The notes beneath the pieces are model-generated. The model worked only from the letters and a program-made list of their open reading frames with translations. It had not been told where the DNA came from and made no database searches. This document shows, piece after piece, positions 1-12,640 of a DNA stretch of 33,347 nucleotides; the stretch's first letter is position 1; each line of letters begins with the position of its first letter. Source of the DNA: Hamiltosporidium magnivora (lineage: Eukaryota; Microsporidia; Dubosqiidae); NCBI GenBank assembly GCA_004325065.1, contig PITI01000026.1, positions 1 to 33,347 of the forward strand. The letters are read 5' to 3'. Position numbers and translations under genes: made by a program.

Positions 1-178
1 ATGGGGCCCACCTAGACAGTGCAATGTCATACTAATATATATATAACTTTTCATCTAGTTCTCCTGTCTTTAAATTTTTTTATTTTTATATCTTCCAGGC
101 GCTATGTATTCTAACTCGAGTGAGGAAGGCTAGGTTTCTATGCTTTTACATGGCAATTACCTACATGTTCAGCTGCGG
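1..178 (+). repeat. Dispersed GC-richer repeat, truncated copy at window edge
   Basis: This stretch is visibly richer in G and C than its surroundings and matches, as a reverse complement, the block at about 24279-24470. Shared strings include CCTAGACAGT near the start, TTTTTATATCT followed by CAGGCGCTA or GAGGCGCTA, CGAGTGAG, ATGCTTTTACAT and ATTACCTACATG. Similarity fades after CAGCTGC near position 178. Both copies carry many substitutions and small indels, so the repeat is old. The copy continues beyond the left edge of the window. No reading frame is obvious. It may be the untranslated end of a retroelement; that class is inference. Confidence 0.7.
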
Positions 179-1427
179 TCTGCAATCTGGTTACATAAAA
201 AACTACAAATAAATTTGTAGAAAAAGCTTTCTTTGTGTCATAGAACCCTTACATCCCCTCATAACAACTCTCATGGAACAACCGAAGATGTAGTGTGGTT
301 GTATTACCACCAAAAATCCAAACAACGATCTTAACACTAGTTTCATATACTCATTGCTAAACAGAAAGTTTTTTTATGTGGTTATCCTTTCTTCAATTTT
401 CTCATGAAAATAATTACTTATCTGTAATACCGGAAGTAGAGATAAATTATTTTTTTAGATTTCTATAAATGCTATCTAATTGTGGGGTTATAAAGAGAGT
501 CATATGGAATTATAATTAAGAATTTAAGTATTTTATTTTTTGTTTAGATTTCTATAAAGATTTTAATATTTTAATTAAAAATATTGTATAATATTTTAGA
601 ATTATTAATACGTTTGTACAAAATATGATAAATTATCTGTATTTAAGACTTTTTATACCAATCGATATAGATAATAGGTAAAAAATTTTATTGAGGTTTG
701 ATTTATTTAAATTATTTTTATATTATATTCATTGTATGACACGTGTGTGTGTAAAGATATTGAAAGTATAAATATTTGTAACAAAGGTTGTAATAAATAT
801 ATAAAGTATTTAATATATAAGAGAAGTATCGCTTGCCTTTAGATAAAGAGGTTTAAGTAGAGATTTAGGTAGAGATTTATTCTTGAAAAAGTATAATTTT
901 ATAGATGAGAAGTAATTATTAAATCTAAGTTATTTAAAAGATATAAAAAGTTGGATTTAATAAAAAAAATTATTTATATTTTAGCTAAGATTATTTATTT
1001 CTAAATAATATGAGTTTCTTACGGAATAATAATTAATCCTTTAGTAGTTTGTATTATTATAGTTATTTAATATAAATTAGATAATTGTGTTTATAAAAAC
1101 GTATTTTTATTAATCTTTAAATATTTCTTCTGTAATCTAATCAATATAAATATTTTATATAAAAGATATTTCTATATTTAGAAATAAATTTAAATACCAA
1201 AACGTTATAAGAATTTTTAAGATAATTCTTTTAAAGATGTTGAATATTAAAGAAAGAAAAAGAAACTTACTTTTCATTTCCTCTTCTACATCTCTATGTC
1301 AAGGATATAAAGAAAAAGAGATAATAAATGAAAATAGATCTTTGAATATATAAAAATTATATAAAATAATAGAAAAATAATCTTTTGGAAATCAAAAAGT
1401 TTTTTTTGCTATACAAATACATTTTAT
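179..1427. other. AT-rich spacer downstream of the CCCH gene
   Basis: No reading frame longer than chance and no recognisable RNA or transposon motif was seen. Short imperfect repeats occur, for example two GTAGAGATTTA units near 857-880. The last bases hold the poly(A) signal of the CCCH gene. Confidence 0.5.
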
Positions 1428-1428
1428 T
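1423..1428 (-). terminator. Poly(A) signal overlapping the CCCH stop codon
   Basis: On the minus strand the TAA stop (1430-1428) runs directly into AATAAA, giving TAAATAAA. MBF1 has the identical arrangement and the 21040-21330 reading frame has a near-identical one, so this looks like the normal gene end in this genome. Confidence 0.5.
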
Positions 1429-3023
1429 TACAATTTTAAATGTTTAAGAACAAATTCTGCTACCTCTTCATCACAAATAGGCATAACTGGTTCACCAGGT
1501 GCTTTGGGTTGTAAACTAACACCATGATATCTTCTATTACGCGTTTTTATAAAACATAACGAAGGTATTCCATTCAACCAAATATCTGCATCGTTAGTAA
1601 AATGAAAAGGTTTGATGTTCTGTAAATCTATATTTGACGATAATTTAGTTTCATTATATTGATTGTCAGATGTTTCGATAGATTCATTTTTGTCGAGGGA
1701 TTCTGATGATGTGTTGTTATTTTGTGTTTTTCCAAATGAAATCGAATTATCTTTTATATTTTTAATTTCAATTTCGTTTAAAAAAGTGTCGGGAATTTCA
1801 TTATCGTTTATATCTATTCCAAAGGTTTCGAAACTCTCAATTTGATTTTCGAGTGAATTCTGGATTTCCGTGCTGTTAGATGAGACCGAATTATCGATTG
1901 CTACAAAATTATCATCTTTAATACCTTCATTCTTTTTACTGAGACAAAATTTGCTTATACTTTCATGATTTCTTTCAAGAGAGCTTAGTATGGATTCAGT
2001 TGCTTCAATATTATATTCTGAATTTATTTTATGAACATTCGATACCGTATCAGGTATATTGCTTTCTTTTTCCTTATAGTCTTTATCTGTATTTGAATCA
2101 CAATTCTCGGTATCAGCTTCTTTTAAATCAGATTCACCTTTTTTATTTAGGCTTTTATTTTCCATATGTATAAAACAACACCTTTTACCATATGGACATG
2201 TACCTTCTTCCCAAAATGTTCTACATGTTTCAGTTTTATATCTCGGATGTCTTTGTATAGAACGAAGTTCGGATTTAGAATGTGCAAATTGACATCTTTC
2301 ACTATATTTACAAAATCCCGTCTCCTCAAAACTTCTACACATTTCAGTTTTATAAAGATTAATTCTTTTTTTAATAAAGTACGAATCACTAATACCTTCT
2401 ATATTCGTACAATTAATTTCATATTTCGATTTTAGAATGTTTAGTAAGTCTTTCTCATAAATATTTGTAAAAGAATTATTTTCTAAATCTTGTGTATTCA
2501 TTATTTCTTCAAATTTATTATTTTTTATAAAATTTCTTATCAAAACTTTGTCTTCTTTTGATTTATTATATTCCATTGTAAAATTTTTGATTATTCTATA
2601 AATATCACTCTCACTTTTATTATCACATTTATTGTTTACATCAGAAAGATTGTGATTGCGATTGCTTTCATATAAATTATTTGTATTCGCATCTTTTATA
2701 AACTTTTTTACTTCAAAATTGTTTTTTACCTCAAATAGTGTGTTTGGTAATTCACCTACCTTACTCTGTTCATTCAAAACTTTACTATTTATTATATTTT
2801 TACCATCTATCATATCTTTGTTCATAATATAATTACTTCTAATATTTATTCTTTCTTTATTTGGTAATTCTTTAATAAGCAATTCTTTATTTATATTGAT
2901 AGAATCTTTAGAATTATAAGTTTCATTACCATTTGAATATCTTTCTTGTAATTCTATATTTGATAATACTTTATTTATATCACTGTTGTGACCTGCCATG
3001 TATTTTATATTTGAAGTAAACAA
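1428..3023 (-). CDS. Tandem CCCH zinc-finger protein, tristetraprolin/TIS11 type
   Basis: The intact 531-residue protein carries two C-x8-C-x5-C-x3-H fingers: C229, C238, C244, H248 and C267, C276, C282, H286. The linker between fingers is exactly 18 residues, and each finger is preceded by YKTE (YKTEM and YKTET), the lead-in typical of the TTP/TIS11 family. That family binds AU-rich elements in mRNA 3' ends and promotes decay, so a cytoplasmic or shuttling post-transcriptional regulator is the likely role. About 225 residues before the fingers and 180 after are Asn/Ser/Lys/Glu-rich and probably disordered. The last 65 residues (467-531) are less biased, contain [16 protein letters not shown] and QPKAPGEP, and may form a separate conserved tail. 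The start is the ATG at 3023, with stop-rich AT sequence upstream. No intron is needed. The family call is firm; the RNA target is unknown. Confidence 0.9.
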   Translation of the reverse strand: MFTSNIKYMAGHNSDINKVLSNIELQERYSNGNETYNSKDSININKELLIKELPNKERINIRSNYIMNKDMIDGKNIINSKVLNEQSKVGELPNTLFEVKNNFEVKKFIKDANTNNLYESNRNHNLSDVNNKCDNKSESDIYRIIKNFTMEYNKSKEDKVLIRNFIKNNKFEEIMNTQDLENNSFTNIYEKDLLNILKSKYEINCTNIEGISDSYFIKKRINLYKTEMCRSFEETGFCKYSERCQFAHSKSELRSIQRHPRYKTETCRTFWEEGTCPYGKRCCFIHMENKSLNKKGESDLKEADTENCDSNTDKDYKEKESNIPDTVSNVHKINSEYNIEATESILSSLERNHESISKFCLSKKNEGIKDDNFVAIDNSVSSNSTEIQNSLENQIESFETFGIDINDNEIPDTFLNEIEIKNIKDNSISFGKTQNNNTSSESLDKNESIETSDNQYNETKLSSNIDLQNIKPFHFTNDADIWLNGIPSLCFIKTRNRRYHGVSLQPKAPGEPVMPICDEEVAEFVLKHLKL

Positions 3024-6000
3024 ATAATTTTATATTTTATGAAAATGATTAATATGTAAATTTAATGTAAATTACACTGATTGATATAATAAAAATATAA
3101 TTTAGATAAACAAATAGAAATTAATTATACCAAATGATATAAAATTAGAAAGATTAGATAAACATATATATAGATACTTTACTATTATTTGATATAAATG
3201 GTATGCTTTTTAAATATATTGATTAAAAATTAATTTATCAGAAGAGGTATAAAGATTTTTATGATTTTTCTAATATAATTTAATAGAAAGAGAAGCCTAT
3301 TCGGGAAATTAAAATGCACATGGAATTAGATATTAAATTTAAATATTAAATTGTATTTTTAATGATTAGAATATTCTTTTCTTAAAAGTCTAAATAAAAA
3401 TATTCTTTAAATAGAAATTTAATAGAATATTCTTATGAAGTAATTACCTTGTGAAAGAATATTTATGATTATTTATTTTTAAATTGTTTTTGTAAGAAGA
3501 AAAACATAGTGAATTTCTATAAAACGCAATACTTTTTTTATTTAATATTTTTATAAAAGAAAATGAAGTGGAATTTTTGATTTAAAAAAATTTGAAAAAA
3601 ATTTATATTAAATTAAACCAAATAACTCCTAAAAAGGAGGGAAAATTTTCTTTGTTTATTTTTAAATTAATTTGTGATAAATTAGTATTTTTAAAAATAA
3701 AATTTGAAAATGAATTTTGTGGAATTCAAAATTAAAAAAATCTTCTAAAATATTTCGAACCAGAAATAATTAAGAAGATTTATTATAATGATTAGATAAA
3801 TTGTAAGTACCTTATAGGCAATAAAATCGTAAACAGGTGTACATATTTATGATATCAATAATTCTTTCTTGGCTTAATGTCCGTGGATATATTTATTTGG
3901 TATTACCTAAATTCTCTGATTTAAAACAACGGAAGTTAACTTTAATGAGAATATAGATTCCTTGTCAATATGTTATAAAGGTTAGTGTGGTCTTTAAAAT
4001 ATTAATAAATTTTGGGTATTATATGTAGTTTAGGCTGGATTTATTCTAAAATAGCAAATAAATACTCTTCTTATATAGTCTTGTCCTATGTTGAGAATTA
4101 TGTTTCGAATGTTTAAAAAAGTACTCGATGATGTTATGTATGGCTTTTGGGCGATTTTGGTAGCATTTATTGGTTCTTCAATGTCTGATTTAGATCATTT
4201 ACTATATATTGATCTTTTTTCGACTTAATATGAATTCACATTTATTTAAAGGCTAAAAAATTATTTGGCTATATATGCTGCAGGTTTAATTTTTTATGTT
4301 AATTTATGTGTGAGAATATTACAAATAACCCGATTCATATATCGATGAAAGTATAAATCATAATTACACATAAAAGTATTCACCGTTCTTATGTATGAAA
4401 ATATTTGTATATAAATATTTGAACTCCAAAACCGAGTGTAAGTGAATTATATGATAAAATGGTATAAAATATTTATATTTCCATTAGACTTCCGAGGTTT
4501 TGACTGTATCTAAATTTTTACGATTCAATAATTTGTATTTTTGGGTTGATTTTTATGTCCATCGCAAATCTTTATCTACAGTTATTTCATATGAATTTTC
4601 CAAAAAAAATATTTTAATTATGTTTAGAAAGCCAAATATTTACAATTATAGAAATTTATAGATATTTGAAAGTTTATTTCACTAGAGTCTTGTCTATTCG
4701 TGTTTTAATATGGATTTGTTTCAAACTACTCATATCTAATATACTTTCTGAAATGTTAACAATCTAAATATTCGATTTTTAATGTAATGATACAATTATG
4801 TATCATTTAAATAATTTTTTCCCCTTGAAATCACATTTCTCTAGAATCATTTAAATTCAGATTTTCATTTGCTTTTATGCTTTTAGACCATGAAAAACCA
4901 CTAAAAATCGCAAGTTTGGTTCTGTTATCGTTCTTTTAATATTATAATATCGATTTCGATATAAAAATTATAATTTTTTTTGCGGGAATTAGCATGTGTA
5001 ACCTACAATGTTGCATCAGATTATTTATGCACCATATACTGTTCCCTGATTATATATATAAAAATGTCTTTTCCTAGTTACAATGGTTATTACAAAACAG
5101 TATTTTGTGTCTTTCAGGTCTTGCTAATATTTTTTCTGTCCTATAGTTGCTTCCGATTCAATGAATTATAACAAATAGTAGCTTTATGTTTAGATAAAGG
5201 TTATCCTTAAATATGAAAGATCAAGCCTCTCGGTAGATATAAACTAGGCTTGAAAATTTCAAATAGATAACTTTGAAAATAATGCATCTGCTATATCAAA
5301 AATCGATCTTTCGAGTATATAAAATCTGTCGAGTATATAAACTAAGTAATGATTTCTGAGCAATAATATCAGCTTCCTGTTCGAAACTCGTCTTTTTTAT
5401 CATATATTTTTCTATATAACTTTAATAAAATTTAGCTCTTGTTTCTAATTTCTTTTATTTAATTTTACGGATCTTTAACAATGTTAGTTAAGCGGTGTCT
5501 ATTTTAAACAGATTTAGAAATTTCTATAAGCATCAAGTAACTTAGTACAATGAAAATTTTATATTTTGGAAATTAAACATTTTTACTTTGAATATCATTT
5601 TTTAATCTTTGAATTATACTGACACGAATACAAAATTTTTATTATAAAATTATACATATTTATAAAAACGCGAGTTTTAGAAATGAATATTGGTCTGAAT
5701 CATATCCATAAATTGGGAGATAGGGTTACCTTGTCCGTATATAACCATTTTTTTAATTTTAAATCATAAAAATTGTTCGTTATTAGTTTAATCGAAATAA
5801 GTTTTTTTAAGTCATAAGTATTCATATTAAACGTATGCTTTGGCTTAGAAATCACTGAGCCATTATTCATTCAGATTTTAAAAAATTATCAAGCGTTCAT
5901 GGTACCTATTTATGCTGTCTAGATTTGTTGTAATTTCATTCACATTTATCTTGCCTGATAGTTTTTTATGATATATGTATGTTTTCTGTAAAATTGTAAC

Positions 6001-9000
6001 CATATTTAGCGAAATTGATTAAAAACATTTGCTAGACTTTCTATTTTAATAATCGTAAACCTCTTCAAATATATTAAATCGACTAATCTGATTCCCTGAT
6101 AATTAATGTTTGAATAATCACAAATATCCTATGCAATTATCTCTTGCTATGAATATTATACTGTCAAACTGTCCAACATTGCTTCCTTTACAAAGTTTAA
6201 TGTTAAAAAGAGACATATTTAATTATACGGAACAGAATAAAGGCCATATAAAAGGAGTTTTTCTGCTCTAAAATGACAATTACGAAGATTATTGTATTTT
6301 TTAAGAAATTTAAAAATATTTTGGAAGCAACTCATGCACTTTTATTAATAGTACTTATTTTAAAAAATCATTCGATAGTTTATGTTTCCTCGATTTTAGC
6401 TAATCTAAGAACATATGCAATAAGGATTTTTCTTGGATTTTATTATCTCTTGTAGAATATTTTTAATAGATATTTGTCGGCCAATGTAAAGGATGGAGCA
6501 AAATAAATAATGCCCCGGTAATTTGAAAGGTGCTCTAGAGAACAGATCAAATTAAAATAATATATATTTAGAATATATTATAGCATTTTTTATAATGCTT
6601 GAAATCAAATGAACAATTTGAGAATTTTCTTACTGATATTTCTTTACATAAGAAACAAGAAGATAATTATTAATGCAAATAAATCGGAAAAAACCAGTAT
6701 ACGTAACAAAAAACAATAAATTTACACACAAAAATGTCAAATTCAAGAGTTTATATTTATATGAGCACTTCATTTTTGGTGGTTTTGAATCAAATGGCTT
6801 TATTTCTTTTCTGCACTATTTTTTTTTGATTTAGATCTAGTTCAATCTTTCAAACCAAAATCTAGGATAGCATTCTCGTAATTATCTTATTCGAATCTCG
6901 GACCGAGAAATTTCTTTAAGAAAAAATTTCTTTTCTATTAGCTATTGTAAAATTTTCCTAATAAAAAGTTGTTTAATTTTCCATGTTTTGTACCTAATTT
7001 AAAAAAACGGGCATCTGCTATTTTAAAAACCAATGCCATAATATTTCTTCGGTTGATAGGACCTTCTTTCGACATGTGAAACTCGTATTCTTACTAGTTT
7101 ATCTTTCCTTGGGTAGATATTATGATTAGAGATTCAAATATTTGTTTACCTTGTTCGTTTAGATTTATCGTTAAGCCATCCCAAATCCCAAGATGTCTTA
7201 TTTTTTTTATTTTTCAATTTTGATTCTTTGATAAATTCAATTTACCGTCATTCGGACGTTTTCTGCAACCAAAAATTAAAATACAGTTAGCTTTAAGAAA
7301 TTTAATTATTTTTCCTTTTTAGCATAATAAGATCTTAGTTTAGAAATTAAAGTTAAAAAATAAACACATACATGAATGGAAGAGCTTACCTCTTTTCTAT
7401 GTGACTTGTTTTTTTCTTGACTGATTTATTTTTTACTACACTTTATTTTACAGACTGTAAATTGCTTTGATCTTTTATTATTAAGTTTAAGTTAGCCTAC
7501 AACTTATATTTAAGCAGAGCTTGTGTAGGCAGAACACCTTTCAACCAACTTTTAACTCTTTCCGAAAAATGGCTTCCTAGTACTATATTTTATAGCACGA
7601 TGATGAGCTCTTATTTTAATAATCTAAGCAAAAACGAAGTCGTCATATCGTTTTTTTGCTGTTTTTTCTTTCAGACATAGATAAAGCTAATTAGTCATAT
7701 TTTGATTCGAACGTTCTAAGATGCTTTTACTTTAAAGCGTCTTGACTTTTTGTGTACCATTTCAACTCACGCTGCACAATATATAGTTTATTAATAGCAT
7801 GTTTAACAAATTCAATGCCATCATCATTCTACAAAATATTAGGCGCAAAAAAGGTGAAATATTTAAAGATAAAATAGCCAACTTTTCTGAAATTTTGCTT
7901 TTAAAAGTTCATGGTTACAAAAAAATGTTTAATGATTTTAGCAAGTATGGATTGGCCCCGATCATTAGATTAGAAATAATTTCGATTAGATATATTTGAG
8001 ATATTTACTTTATTTCAATGCTCATAATCGGCATTTTAAATAATTTTTTTTTTATACACTCTTTTCTCGCACGACATACATAAATTTAGATATTTTACCT
8101 CAATTTTCTTCTGATATTTTCATAATTTAAATTTGCCTCTTCACACTACGATATCGACCTTCGAGGCTAATAAAACATGTATATAATTCAAAATTTGAAT
8201 TTCTAGCCGGAACATGTAAAATACATTCTTTTCTTTACTTTACTCAGCATTAGGTATCAAATTTTCTAGTTCTTCAATAATAATCATGGAAAGCCCGCTT
8301 AAATGTATAATATTGAGGTTTTTCTTCCCTTTCATGGTTTTAGATATTTCAACCATTTGTAGAAATACGATTATTTCGATTTTGTGAGGATATATGTGTT
8401 CTGAATTTTTGATAATTCAAAAACTATATTCATATCACCTATAGCAGTTTACAAAAGCCCTAAAATTTTCTTCTTTAAGACATAACTAACAATTTAAATA
8501 AAAGTTTATAGAAAAGATTGTGAAATCTTTCAAGTGTGAAATTTCAAGTCACAATTCGAGAAGGTTTTTCATTATCGAGCAAAAACTATACAAGATACAA
8601 GAGAGAAGTTGCTATAATTCATTTAAGCAACAAATAATAGTAAAAGTGTTTATTTAGACGGGTAACATAGGAAACTATCCTAAATCATTGAAAATCATTA
8701 TATTTCTAAATTATATCGCTAATAATTTATTATGAGCATTATGAAAATTTCTCGGAATATTCAGATTGACTGTAAAAATATAATTAAAACAATCAAGTCA
8801 AGCAAAAAATTAAATTTTGGTTCAATTTTAACATATTGAACCAACTAAGTATTCTCATGAATAGTAATTTATTATGATTATACATGGTCAGTAGTTAAGC
8901 GTATAGTCTTTATAATGAATTAATAATCAGGTAAATAAAAGATACCAAAAGAAAAATTTAAGTGAGCTTTTGTTTTTCAATGATTTCTTTTTGAAAATAT

Positions 9001-10079
9001 GATTCTTCACTTTTATTTTAACTTCAGTCTCTATGATCAAAGCTTTATTTGTTAGATGTTCCATGTAAATATTTATTCTTTTTGAGTTAATATTTCTTAG
9101 ACTAAAACAGCCCATTGATTGTGTAAAAATAAAACCTTACAACTCGTGGTTTTAAAATAGTTTATATTTATTCAAATTTGTGAAAACACGATTTAATTTC
9201 ATCTTTTTACAGAAACCTAATTTTTATAAGCTTAATTTTAAAATATATTTAATTTATTACTATAATATTTCCAATAGGCTGAAATGTACAGTGTCAATAA
9301 CGAATTATTCCGTACAAATGCACTAATCATACTTTCCTATTCTAATATACGTCTCACCTTATTTTTAGTTCGATTTATTTTCCATTTTCGTCCACTTCTA
9401 GTTATCTTCATCGCGAATAGAATTTTAAGCTATAAAATAGTCAGTAAATAATATTTAAACAATTTCAATATGAATCAGATAATATTTTTTTTAGAAAACG
9501 AATTCCAAATTTACGCAATTATATAAAATAGAAATGTACGAAAAATTTCTTACTTTGCACTTAATTTATCGTTTTAAAACAAATTTAGATCGCAAATGTT
9601 TAATTTGAATTAAAGTAACAAGAAAATTTGCAATACTGTTTTATTTGCACTAATATAAGCACCATTTAGAGCTGATTTCGCACACAAGTATACATTCTAT
9701 ACACCAAACTACTTCGAATTTTTCCTGCAACTCCAAAAACAAAATTGCATTAAGTTTTTTTTAATAATTTATACGTCCGAATAATTCTTATATTTAATAT
9801 CATACAATCTTCAAATATGCTTATATACATATAAACGATAGATAATTGACCTAAATTAATTGTGAATCAATGTAATTTTTCGAATATATTAAAGGCCGAT
9901 TCATTTTGTTTTATGACTATAAGAATAGCACGAATAATTTCGCATAATTTATTTCGATTTTATTAGGAGTATTAAAGGAGTAACTAATTTAGCTAAAAAC
10001 AAATTTTAAAAATTTTTGCGGTTCTAAAATTAAATCTAGAATATATCAACATAATTTAATCCATTCATTATATTTTACC
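3024..10079. other. Seven-kilobase gene desert, T-rich on the + strand
   Basis: No reading frame above about 66 codons and none with recognisable motifs lies here. From about 3.9 to 8.1 kb the + strand carries more T than A by eye, as it does across the minus-strand genes of this window, so the desert may be decayed minus-strand coding or transposon sequence. Minor features are a near-direct repeat TCGAGTATATAAA at about 5312-5342 and a small hairpin AGCATT/AATGCT at 6582-6599. The first few hundred bases should contain the promoter of the CCCH gene, but no GGGTAAAA-like box was seen there. Confidence 0.5.
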
Positions 10080-12102
10080 ATGCCGGGTAGATCGTTTGTT
10101 AGTGCATACGTTTTTTTGCTCTTTTTCTTTAGAATGTTTCCTTCTTCTTCTCCAGATGAAGCTATTCATAGTTCGAAGAATCAAACAAGCAGAGGAAAAA
10201 AATCATTACAACAAGACAAGACTTTCGGAATTATGCCGAATATCGAATCAGATAAAACATTTTCTATGCAAGCTGTTGGCAACAATCCATATTTAGATTC
10301 AGATCAAAGAACAATCTCCGAATGTTCACATTTCCAACCAGCTTACTATCGATCTAAAAATACAGAAAATTTTTTATCATTCTCACAACGTAAATCGAAC
10401 AAAGAAAGAGATAAAATGTCGCGTGATTCTATAAACTTAAGTATAATGAGTAATAACGCGAAGTAGCAGTTAGTAGAAGAGGAAACCTATTTGGATTCAG
10501 AAAAATTTGACATTCCAGAACTTTCATCTTTAACTTCTGATGTTGTAAAAGAAGAACTTTTAGTATTGGAATTATATCTAACTCCAAAAGATAATACAGT
10601 TGCATACATTCAGAACGGAACAGAAATAGATGTCGATCGAACAAAGAGCAATCTAAAAAGAGGAAATGATGCAAATTCATATGACATTCGCTGGCAAAGA
10701 AATGATTCGTTTATTTCTGATGATTTTTCTGAACATAGCAATAAAAGGCACCGGGTAAATAAAAAGGCCCGTAGTTCAGATATTGGTAATCGCGATGCAT
10801 CTATTTCATCCGATTCTCACAACAATCCATGTTTATATTTACCAGAGTTTGAACCAATTTGTTGCGAAAATAATCACGAAGACACTAAAATCGCAAGCTA
10901 TATTAATCAATTTAAGATTCGAATATACGCTGATGAAATGATTGTTTGCGCGAGAAAATGTTCTACATACTTTTATTATTTAAATCTAGTTCCTGAATTA
11001 TATTTAGAATTAAATAATCTATTTAAAATTAAAAAACCCAATAAGTTTCCAAGTAATAATCAAAATTATTAAACTGACTTGAGATATAACAATTATCTGA
11101 TAAAAATCAAAAGTGAGATTTAAAAGTATGATTCAGTTGATATAGGAACAAACGAAATGATTGAGGAAATTGTAATTTTTGCAAACTATCTCGTGGAGTT
11201 CGAAAAAACAATATCATCAGATTTTATATTAAAAGAGGTACCAAAAATTTCTTATGACATTACTGATATAGTAAAAGAGATTATATATCACTGAAATTTA
11301 GGAATATTTTATGAACTTCTAAAATTCGTTCATTATTATGTACCAAGCCAATATGGCCATCATAATATTGAGAATAATTATATTTTATACGTATACTTTC
11401 TTTTATCTGTTATTTCAAAACAGTTTGACAATTTTGACAACAACTTTTCATTAGAATATAAAAGGTGTGTAATTAGCAATAAAATTTGTGAAAATAATTG
11501 CAAGAGTAAATATTTGCAAAAATTATTTGTACAAAAATTATTTTTCAGATTACTACTTGGAATGAAAGCTGGAAGAACAAAGGCCTCTTTTATTAATGTT
11601 TATTTGAGCCTTGAATTGGTTTCAGAAACCCATCATCAATTTTGTTTTTTCAATCAAAGAAAGAATGATAAAGGTTATCTTAGAATTTGTGTATCTGTAG
11701 TCCTTAATTTGAAATGTGAATTGGATATAAATCAATTAGATAGATTTATAAATTTATCATTAGAGATTTTCACTCTAAAATCGACTTCCAAAAAATATTT
11801 ACAGATGAAATCAAACTTTTTATTTATCAAGCTGATATACATTTAATTGTCAAGAAAAATTTAATGATAATAAAAGAAATTTCTGATAAAAAAGAAGTTA
11901 AAAAAATTGCAGATTTATAGACCAAAGCCTGATATATTTAAAAAATAGAATCGAAATTGAGCCTATAAACGGATTAATCAATGATGATATTGTTTTATCA
12001 GAGATATGTCTTGGCTATATTCTTAGTGAATCTTATATAAATAACAATTTTGAGGGCAGAAAAAAACCCCCAAAAATGGGAAGAAGTATATTATTCGATT
12101 GA
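10080..12102 (+). pseudogene. Degenerate paralog of a putative secreted protein (copy A)
   Basis: From the ATG at 10080 to the stop at 11844-11846 a single reading frame runs for about 590 codons, broken only by TAG 10464, TAA 11070, TAA 11121 and TGA 11292. The piece after the first stop has no early ATG, so it is a continuation and not a new gene. The N-terminus is signal-peptide-like (hydrophobic YVFLLFFF, then SSSPDE), followed by a polar, Ser/Asn-rich region. The part from about 10880 on aligns with the 21333-22385 frame of copy B: FANYLVEFEKTI against FAEELIELEHRI, and a 63-codon stretch from LYVYFLL to LLLGMKAG against 62 codons from LYYSFLS to LGSLEG. After an A-run at 11790-11795 similarity continues one frame over (TDEIKLFIYQADIHL against FNIELLHLFYETNLF). 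Another frame change brings in a final block with NCR, ending at TGA 12102. No AATAAA overlaps any of these stops. The family is unknown to me. Decay is the simplest reading. Confidence 0.7.
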
Positions 12103-12640
12103 ACTGTAGTTTATTTATAAACTAATAGTATAAAAAAAGAAAATGAATTGGTATAAATCTAGATATATTATTAAAATAAATATTACAAATATTTTAATGG
12201 TTTTTTTTGTAAATTATTTCTTCTTCTGCGTCGATCTTGAGTTTATAATCAAGTATTTAACTTTTAAATTTATGAATTAAAGTTTTTAGTTGATTAGGGA
12301 AATATTACGCTTTAGATACTTAACCTCCTAATATATCAAAAAAAAATATAATTTGATATTTATAAAATGAATTTACAAAAATAATATTTTTATTCGTGTT
12401 TTTGCTGATTCATTCCTCAAAAATTTTCTTGTTTATTTCCTCGTTTATTATCCACCTCTTCTAAATTTGCAGTTGGTACTTTAGTCGAATTTATGGTATC
12501 TACATTTTGGATTCATAAAATTGCTTTTTTTCTACTAATTCGTTCTTCTGTATTAAATTATGCATGCTGTAAGGTCTGAGTGTTTGGTTCGCCTAGATCA
12601 TTCGATTATAACATGTGATACTCTTTCCTGTTTCGGAAAG
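12103..12640. other. AT-rich spacer between copy A and the transposase relic
   Basis: No convincing gene is visible. Low-complexity A and T runs dominate and open frames are short. Confidence 0.4.

Noticed and set aside
1663..2435. Open frames on + (1663-1845, 2166-2435) and minus (2147-2389)
   Set aside because: They are shadows of the CCCH gene in other frames; the codon pattern and zinc-finger motifs belong to the 1428-3023 frame.
4980..9115. Short open frames at 4980-5171, 6273-6455, 7799-7999 and 8927-9115
   Set aside because: All are 60-66 codons, Ile/Phe/Lys-rich as random AT-rich sequence gives, with no motif or neighbour context.
10096..10680. Open frames at 10096-10296 (+) and 10429-10680 (-)
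   Set aside because: They overlap the longer copy A frame and show no resemblance to copy B.
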